A stretch of DNA of 55,758 nucleotides from positions 1 through 55,758 of the forward strand of contig JAUMWT010000010.1 in the NCBI GenBank assembly GCA_030529505.1, written 5' to 3'. The position numbers were made by a program, and so were the translations under genes. This DNA is from Allobrachymonas sp. (GTDB lineage: Bacteria; Pseudomonadota; Gammaproteobacteria; Burkholderiales; Burkholderiaceae_C). Of the stretch, positions 51,593-55,758 are shown piece after piece (the first letter of the stretch is position 1; every line of letters begins with the position of its first letter). The notes beneath the pieces were generated by a model that was given only the letters and a program-made list of their open reading frames with translations, was not told where the DNA came from and did no database searches.

Positions 51593-52486
51593 ATGCAACT
51601 CGCTCTGGGCCCCCTTCTGTACTACTGGTCGCGTGACGCGGTGCTGCACTTTTACGAGCAGATGGCCGCCACGGCGGTGGACGTGATCTATCTGGGCGAG
51701 GTGGTGTGCTCGCGCCGCCATGAGATGCGCCTGCCCGATTGGCTGGCGCTGGCGCAGGATTTGCGCCAGGCGGGCAAAACCGTGGTGCTGTCCACGCAGG
51801 TGCTGGTGGAATCGGGGCCAGACGCCAGCACCATGCGGCGCATTGCGGGCAATGGCGACTTTGTGGTGGAGGCCAACGACATGGGCGCGGTGCAGGTGCT
51901 GGCCAGCAGCGGCCAGCCCTTTGTGGCCGGGCCGCATCTGAATGTGTACAACCGCTTGTCGCTCAACTGGCTGGCCGAACAGGGCGCGCAGCGTTGGGTG
52001 GCCCCGCTGGAGATGCGGCACAGCGACCTGGCCCTGCTGCAAGCACAGCGCCCGGCCGACGTGCAGACCGAGGTGTTTGCGCTGGGGCGCATGCCGCTGG
52101 CGTTTTCGGCGCGCTGCTTCACGGCGCGGCAGCGCAATCTGCGCAAGGATGAATGCGGCTTCAGCTGCATCAAGCACCCTGATGGCCTGTTGCTCAAAAC
52201 CCGCGAGGGGGAGGACTTTCTGGTGCTCAACGGCATCCAGACCCAATCGGCGCGGCTGTGCAACCTCATCCACGAGCTGCCTGCGTTGCGGCAGATGGGC
52301 GTGGAGGTGCTGCGGCTCAGCCCCCAATCCAGCCACATGGCAGAGATCATCGCCACTTGGCGCGATGCCCTGCAAGGCACAATCACCCCCGCCGAGGCCG
52401 CCCGCTGCCTGCAACCGCTGCTGGTGGCGCCATCGTGCAACGGCTATTGGCACGGCACGGCAGGCATGAAACAGGTACACGCATGA
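51593..52486 (+). CDS. ubiV: UbiV, O2-independent ubiquinone hydroxylation protein (U32 family)
   Basis: 297-residue U32-like Fe-S protein, partner of UbiU. Cluster cysteines: Cys39 (GEVVCSRR), Cys175, Cys188 and Cys192 (SARC, DEC, FSC); the last three keep the E. coli spacing (180, 193, 197 as I recall). GGAAAGA 7 bp ahead of the ATG at 51593 decides the start over the ATG at 51569. The end overlaps ubiT by 4 bp. Confidence 0.93.
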   Translation: MQLALGPLLYYWSRDAVLHFYEQMAATAVDVIYLGEVVCSRRHEMRLPDWLALAQDLRQAGKTVVLSTQVLVESGPDASTMRRIAGNGDFVVEANDMGAVQVLASSGQPFVAGPHLNVYNRLSLNWLAEQGAQRWVAPLEMRHSDLALLQAQRPADVQTEVFALGRMPLAFSARCFTARQRNLRKDECGFSCIKHPDGLLLKTREGEDFLVLNGIQTQSARLCNLIHELPALRQMGVEVLRLSPQSSHMAEIIATWRDALQGTITPAEAARCLQPLLVAPSCNGYWHGTAGMKQVHA

Positions 52487-53142
52487 TGCACACACAGCGC
52501 TCTTTTCAACAATCGTTCCAGGCAACATCCCAAGGCGCGGCTGATGGCGCAGGCCGCGCGGATGCTGCTTTTACCATTCCCGCACCCGTGGCGGCAGCCT
52601 TGTCTGTGCTGCCCGCGGCGCCGGGCAGCGTGGCTTTTGCCAGTGGCTTGAATTTGCTGCTGGCCCCGCACATTCCGGCCGATGTGGGCGAGGCGCTGCG
52701 CCAGCGCCACTTGCGCGTGCAGGTGCGTGATGCGCGCCTGGCTTTTGATGTGTGCTGGAACGGGCAAGCCTTTACGCTCTACACCGACCAGGCCAATCAG
52801 ACACCTGACTTGAAAACACCTGATTTGACCATTGCCGCCACAGCCGCCGATTTTTGGGCGCTGGCGCGGCGTGAGCAAGACCCCGACACCTTGTTCTTTG
52901 CCCGCCGTTTGGTGATGGAAGGCGACACCGAACTGGGCCTGATGGTAAAGAACATGATCGACGCCATCGACTTGCCCGTGTTTGACCCCCGCCACTGGCG
53001 CCTGCCTGCGCCGCGCGCGGTGGCAAACAGCTTGTGGCAGGCTCTGCCGCTGCTGTCATCGGCCTGGTCGCTTTTGCCAGCAGGGCCGTTTGGGGGCAAA
53101 CCTTTTGGCCCCAAACCACGCGGCCGCGAACCGCAACCGTAA
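52483..53142 (+). CDS. ubiT: UbiT, SCP2-domain lipid-binding protein of O2-independent ubiquinone synthesis
   Basis: 219-residue protein with an SCP2 sterol-carrier-like domain (about 50-160: [87 protein letters not shown]). UbiT binds the isoprenoid tail of quinone intermediates. The ATG overlaps the ubiV stop (ATGATG at 52483-52488). The C-terminus is basic and Gly-rich. Confidence 0.92.
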   Translation: MMHTQRSFQQSFQATSQGAADGAGRADAAFTIPAPVAAALSVLPAAPGSVAFASGLNLLLAPHIPADVGEALRQRHLRVQVRDARLAFDVCWNGQAFTLYTDQANQTPDLKTPDLTIAATAADFWALARREQDPDTLFFARRLVMEGDTELGLMVKNMIDAIDLPVFDPRHWRLPAPRAVANSLWQALPLLSSAWSLLPAGPFGGKPFGPKPRGREPQP

Positions 53143-53152
53143 AGGGCCGCGC

Positions 53153-53917
53153 ATGAATATGGCCGTCATCACGCCCCAGCCGCATCCCGAAACTCTCCAG
53201 GCACTGCAATCAGCACACATGCCAGTGCAGGGTCAGCCGCGCCGCATTGTGGTGGGCATCACCGGTGCCAGCGGCGCCCTGCTGGGTGTGCAGTTGCTGC
53301 GCCTGCTGCGCGATCTGCCAGGAGTGGAAAGTCATCTGGTCGTGTCAGACGCAGGCTGGCTCACCCTGCGACACGAAACGGATCTGAGCCGACAAGAGCT
53401 CATCGCCTTGGCGCACCGCCACTACGGTTGCGCTGAAATTGGCGCGGCCATTGCCAGTGGCTCCTTCGTCACGGGCGGCATGGTGATCGCGCCTTGCTCC
53501 ATGCGCAGCCTCGCGGCGGTGGCGCACGGCCTGGCCGATAACCTGCTCACCCGCGCGGCAGACGTGACGCTGAAAGAACGCCGCCCGCTGGTGCTGTTGG
53601 CGCGCGAAGCGCCGCTGAACCTGGCGCACCTTCGCAATATGCTGGCCGTGACGGAAATGGGCGGCATCATCTTTCCGCCCGTACCAGCGTATTACCGCCA
53701 GCCGCAAACCCTGCAAGAAGCGACACTGCACACTGCCCAGCGTGTGCTGCATCTGCTGGGGCTGGGGGCGGGTGCATTGGGTGCGGCTGACGAGGCACCT
53801 GCACCTGACGCAGCCGCTTGGCAATGGCAGGGGCTGACCGCGCAGCGTGCGCCCGCAATTTCTGCGTCGCCAGCAGAGCACGCAGCCTCTGCCGTGGCGG
53901 CGTCGGCCAAGCCATAA
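53153..53917 (+). CDS. ubiX: UbiX flavin prenyltransferase
   Basis: 254-residue enzyme that makes prenylated FMN for UbiD. The core is clear: [105 protein letters not shown]. It has about 25 extra N-terminal residues and an Ala/Pro-rich C-terminal extension of about 55 residues beyond the usual 190-200. AAAGGGCC precedes the ATG at 53153; MAVITP at 53159 is an alternative. ubiD follows after 23 bp. Confidence 0.94.
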   Translation: MNMAVITPQPHPETLQALQSAHMPVQGQPRRIVVGITGASGALLGVQLLRLLRDLPGVESHLVVSDAGWLTLRHETDLSRQELIALAHRHYGCAEIGAAIASGSFVTGGMVIAPCSMRSLAAVAHGLADNLLTRAADVTLKERRPLVLLAREAPLNLAHLRNMLAVTEMGGIIFPPVPAYYRQPQTLQEATLHTAQRVLHLLGLGAGALGAADEAPAPDAAAWQWQGLTAQRAPAISASPAEHAASAVAASAKP

Positions 53918-53940
53918 CCCAGCTTCTATCCAGCATCAAC

Positions 53941-55425
53941 ATGGCCTACAAAGATTTGCGTGAATTCATGGCTCAGCTCGAAGCGGCGGGCCAATTGCAG
54001 CGCGTGGCACAAAGCGTTTCTCCCGTGCTGGAGATGACAGCCGTGTGCGACCATGTGTTGCGCCACCAGGGGCCAGCCTTGTTGTTCGAGCAGGTGGCCG
54101 GGCACAGCATGCCGGTGCTGGGCAATCTGTTTGGCACCACCCAGCGCGTGGCGCAAGCCATGGGCATGGCCGATTTGCAAAACCTGCGCGAACTGGGCCG
54201 GGTGCTGGCAACGTTGAAAGCGCCGCCCGCACCCGGCAGCATGCGCGATGTGCTGGGCATGGGCGGCCTGCTCAAAAAACTGTGGCAAATGTCGCCGCAC
54301 ACCGTGCGCAGCGCGCCTTGCCAAGAGCAGGTGTGGGAAGGGGCTGATGTGGACCTGCACCGCCTGCCCATTCAGCACTGCTGGCCGGGCGATGTGGCGC
54401 CGCTCATCACCTGGGGGCTGGTCATTACGCGCGGCCCGCGCAAAAAGCGGCAAAACCTGGGCATCTACCGGCAGCAATTGCTTTCGCGCAATCGGCTCGT
54501 CATGCGCTGGTTGCCGCACCGCGGCGGCGCGCTGGACTTTCGCGACCATGCGCTGGCCCACTCTGGGCAGCCCTTTCCCATTGCGGTAGCCATTGGCGCA
54601 GACCCTGCCACCATGCTGGGTGCGGTCACGCCTGTGCCCGATACCTTGTCTGAATACCAATTTGCCGGCCTGCTGCGCGGCCACCGCACGGATATTGCAC
54701 CGGCCCTGGGGGTGCCGCTGCATGTGCCCGCACATGCCGAAATGGTGCTCGAAGGCCACATCCAGCCCGATGCGAATCACCCCAGCGGCTACGCCCACGC
54801 GCTGGAAGGCCCCTTTGGCGACCACACCGGCTACTACAACGAGCAGGCGGAGTTTCCTGTCTTCACCGTCGATCGCATCACGCTGCGTCGCCAGCCGATT
54901 TACCACTCCACCTACACCGGCAAACCGCTGGACGAACCAGCCGTGCTGGGCGTAGCGATGAACGAATTGTTCGTGCCGCTGCTGCAGCAGCAATACCCCG
55001 AAATCACCGACTTTTACCTGCCGCCCGAGGCCTGCAGCTACCGCATGGCCGTGGTGCAAATCCGCAAGGAATATGCGGGCCACGCGCGGCGCGTGATGAT
55101 GGGTGTGTGGAGCTTTTTGCGCCAGTTCATGTACACCAAGTTCATCGTGGTGGTGGATGAAGATGTGAACGCGCGCGACTGGGGCGACGTGGTTTGGGCC
55201 ATGAGCACGCGCATGGACCCCGCGCGCGACACTGTCATCATGGAGCACACGCCGATCGATTACCTGGACTTTGCCTCGCCCGTGAGCGGCCTGGGCAGCA
55301 AAATGGGGCTGGACGCCACCAACAAATGGCCGGGCGAAACGCAGCGCGAATGGGGCCGCCCCATCGTGATGGACGCCGGCGTGCAAGCGCGCGCCCAGGC
55401 CCTGTGCGATGAACTGGGGCTGTGA
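53941..55425 (+). CDS. ubiD: UbiD 4-hydroxy-3-polyprenylbenzoate decarboxylase
   Basis: 494-residue prenyl-FMN decarboxylase of ubiquinone synthesis. Motifs: [147 protein letters not shown] and [40 protein letters not shown]. Length as in E. coli UbiD. It depends on the adjacent UbiX. Confidence 0.96.
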   Translation: MAYKDLREFMAQLEAAGQLQRVAQSVSPVLEMTAVCDHVLRHQGPALLFEQVAGHSMPVLGNLFGTTQRVAQAMGMADLQNLRELGRVLATLKAPPAPGSMRDVLGMGGLLKKLWQMSPHTVRSAPCQEQVWEGADVDLHRLPIQHCWPGDVAPLITWGLVITRGPRKKRQNLGIYRQQLLSRNRLVMRWLPHRGGALDFRDHALAHSGQPFPIAVAIGADPATMLGAVTPVPDTLSEYQFAGLLRGHRTDIAPALGVPLHVPAHAEMVLEGHIQPDANHPSGYAHALEGPFGDHTGYYNEQAEFPVFTVDRITLRRQPIYHSTYTGKPLDEPAVLGVAMNELFVPLLQQQYPEITDFYLPPEACSYRMAVVQIRKEYAGHARRVMMGVWSFLRQFMYTKFIVVVDEDVNARDWGDVVWAMSTRMDPARDTVIMEHTPIDYLDFASPVSGLGSKMGLDATNKWPGETQREWGRPIVMDAGVQARAQALCDELGL

Positions 55426-55758
55426 CAGTTGCACGTTCGCTGCTTGGGCGGATTGAATATTTATTGGCCAGGGCCCGGTGCCCGCGCACGTGAAAGAGGC
55501 GCAGAAAAAGGATGTGGAGAGCTGCGGAAAATACAGCGGCGAATCGTTGCCTGCCTGCTTGCCCGGCGCAGCCTTTGACTGTTGTGATCGCCTTGTCGTG
55601 AACAAGCCCGGCCTGGTTCGTCTTGCGTATGACCGAGGTGATGCATTTCGGCGTGCGCATTGCAACTCCAGGCCAACTCCTTGCAGCGGGATGATGCGCA
55701 GGCCCTAGACAGCGTCGTCATGAGATATTGAGCCACAACATCAAACAACGGATTTGAG
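55426..55758. other. right-edge region without a recognisable gene
   Basis: About 330 bp after ubiD with only short, uncharacteristic frames on both strands. Nothing supportable; a gene extending past the window edge cannot be excluded. Confidence 0.4.

Overview
The window looks like chromosomal DNA of a GC-rich betaproteobacterium, most likely order Burkholderiales and probably Comamonadaceae-like. The evidence is gene content and order: yqgE-ruvX-pyrR, pilG-pilH-pilI-pilJ-chpA, dusB-fis-purH, an MrpAB-fusion (Pha-type) antiporter operon, and a ubiU/ubiV/ubiT plus ubiX/ubiD cluster. Genus cannot be told from sequence reading alone. I saw no rRNA, tRNA, CRISPR array, prophage or transposase.

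Layout. 331-3729 (minus): S49 peptidase, then pyrR, ruvX and yqgE. 4099-4569 (minus): a small thermonuclease whose signal peptide lies in another frame behind an A7 tract. 5146-15961 (minus): the complete Pil-Chp twitching-motility chemosensory operon, including a 2372-residue ChpA. 16645-19123 (plus): hemL and an acyltransferase. 19854-28756: a metal or metal-chelate uptake island with a three-gene plus-strand FecBCD-type ABC operon facing a six-gene minus-strand operon (His-rich permease, ATPase, two paralogous binding proteins, TrmO-like, FmdE-like), with a shared bidirectional terminator between them. 29553-30746: MFS exporter. 30995-34100 (minus): dusB-fis-purH. 34323-34718: dksA-type gene. 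35336-36187 (minus): BON lipoprotein. 36952-38517: gshA. 38604-44948 (minus): six-gene Mrp/Pha cation/proton antiporter. 45411-47052 (minus): GNAT acetyltransferase and a NYN-LOTUS protein. 47181-49682: SulP transporter and thiM. 49802-55425 (plus): ubiU, a ClbS/DfsB-like gene, ubiV, ubiT, ubiX and ubiD.

Dispersed through the window is a family of small non-autonomous inverted-repeat elements (MITE-like). Their termini read GAGCCTGTTCA(A/C)(A/G)ATCTC and the best copies are flanked by 3-bp TNA duplications (TAA or TGA). Copies lie at 1751-1925, 19124-19497, 28867-29045, 29049-29210, 34719-35065 and 36450-36610. Two are inserted so that the duplicated TNA is exactly the stop codon of the preceding gene (acyltransferase TGA, dksA TAA). 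A third has rewritten the end of pyrR. They also lie on both sides of the metal island.

How the genes fit together: the Pil-Chp operon controls type IV pili. The ubi cluster supplies O2-independent hydroxylation and decarboxylation for ubiquinone, which suits a facultative or denitrifying life. A perfect FNR-type box between pilG and hemL fits the same oxygen theme. The metal island, with its FmdE- and TrmO-like accessory proteins and His-rich permease, is the best candidate for an uncharacterised system.
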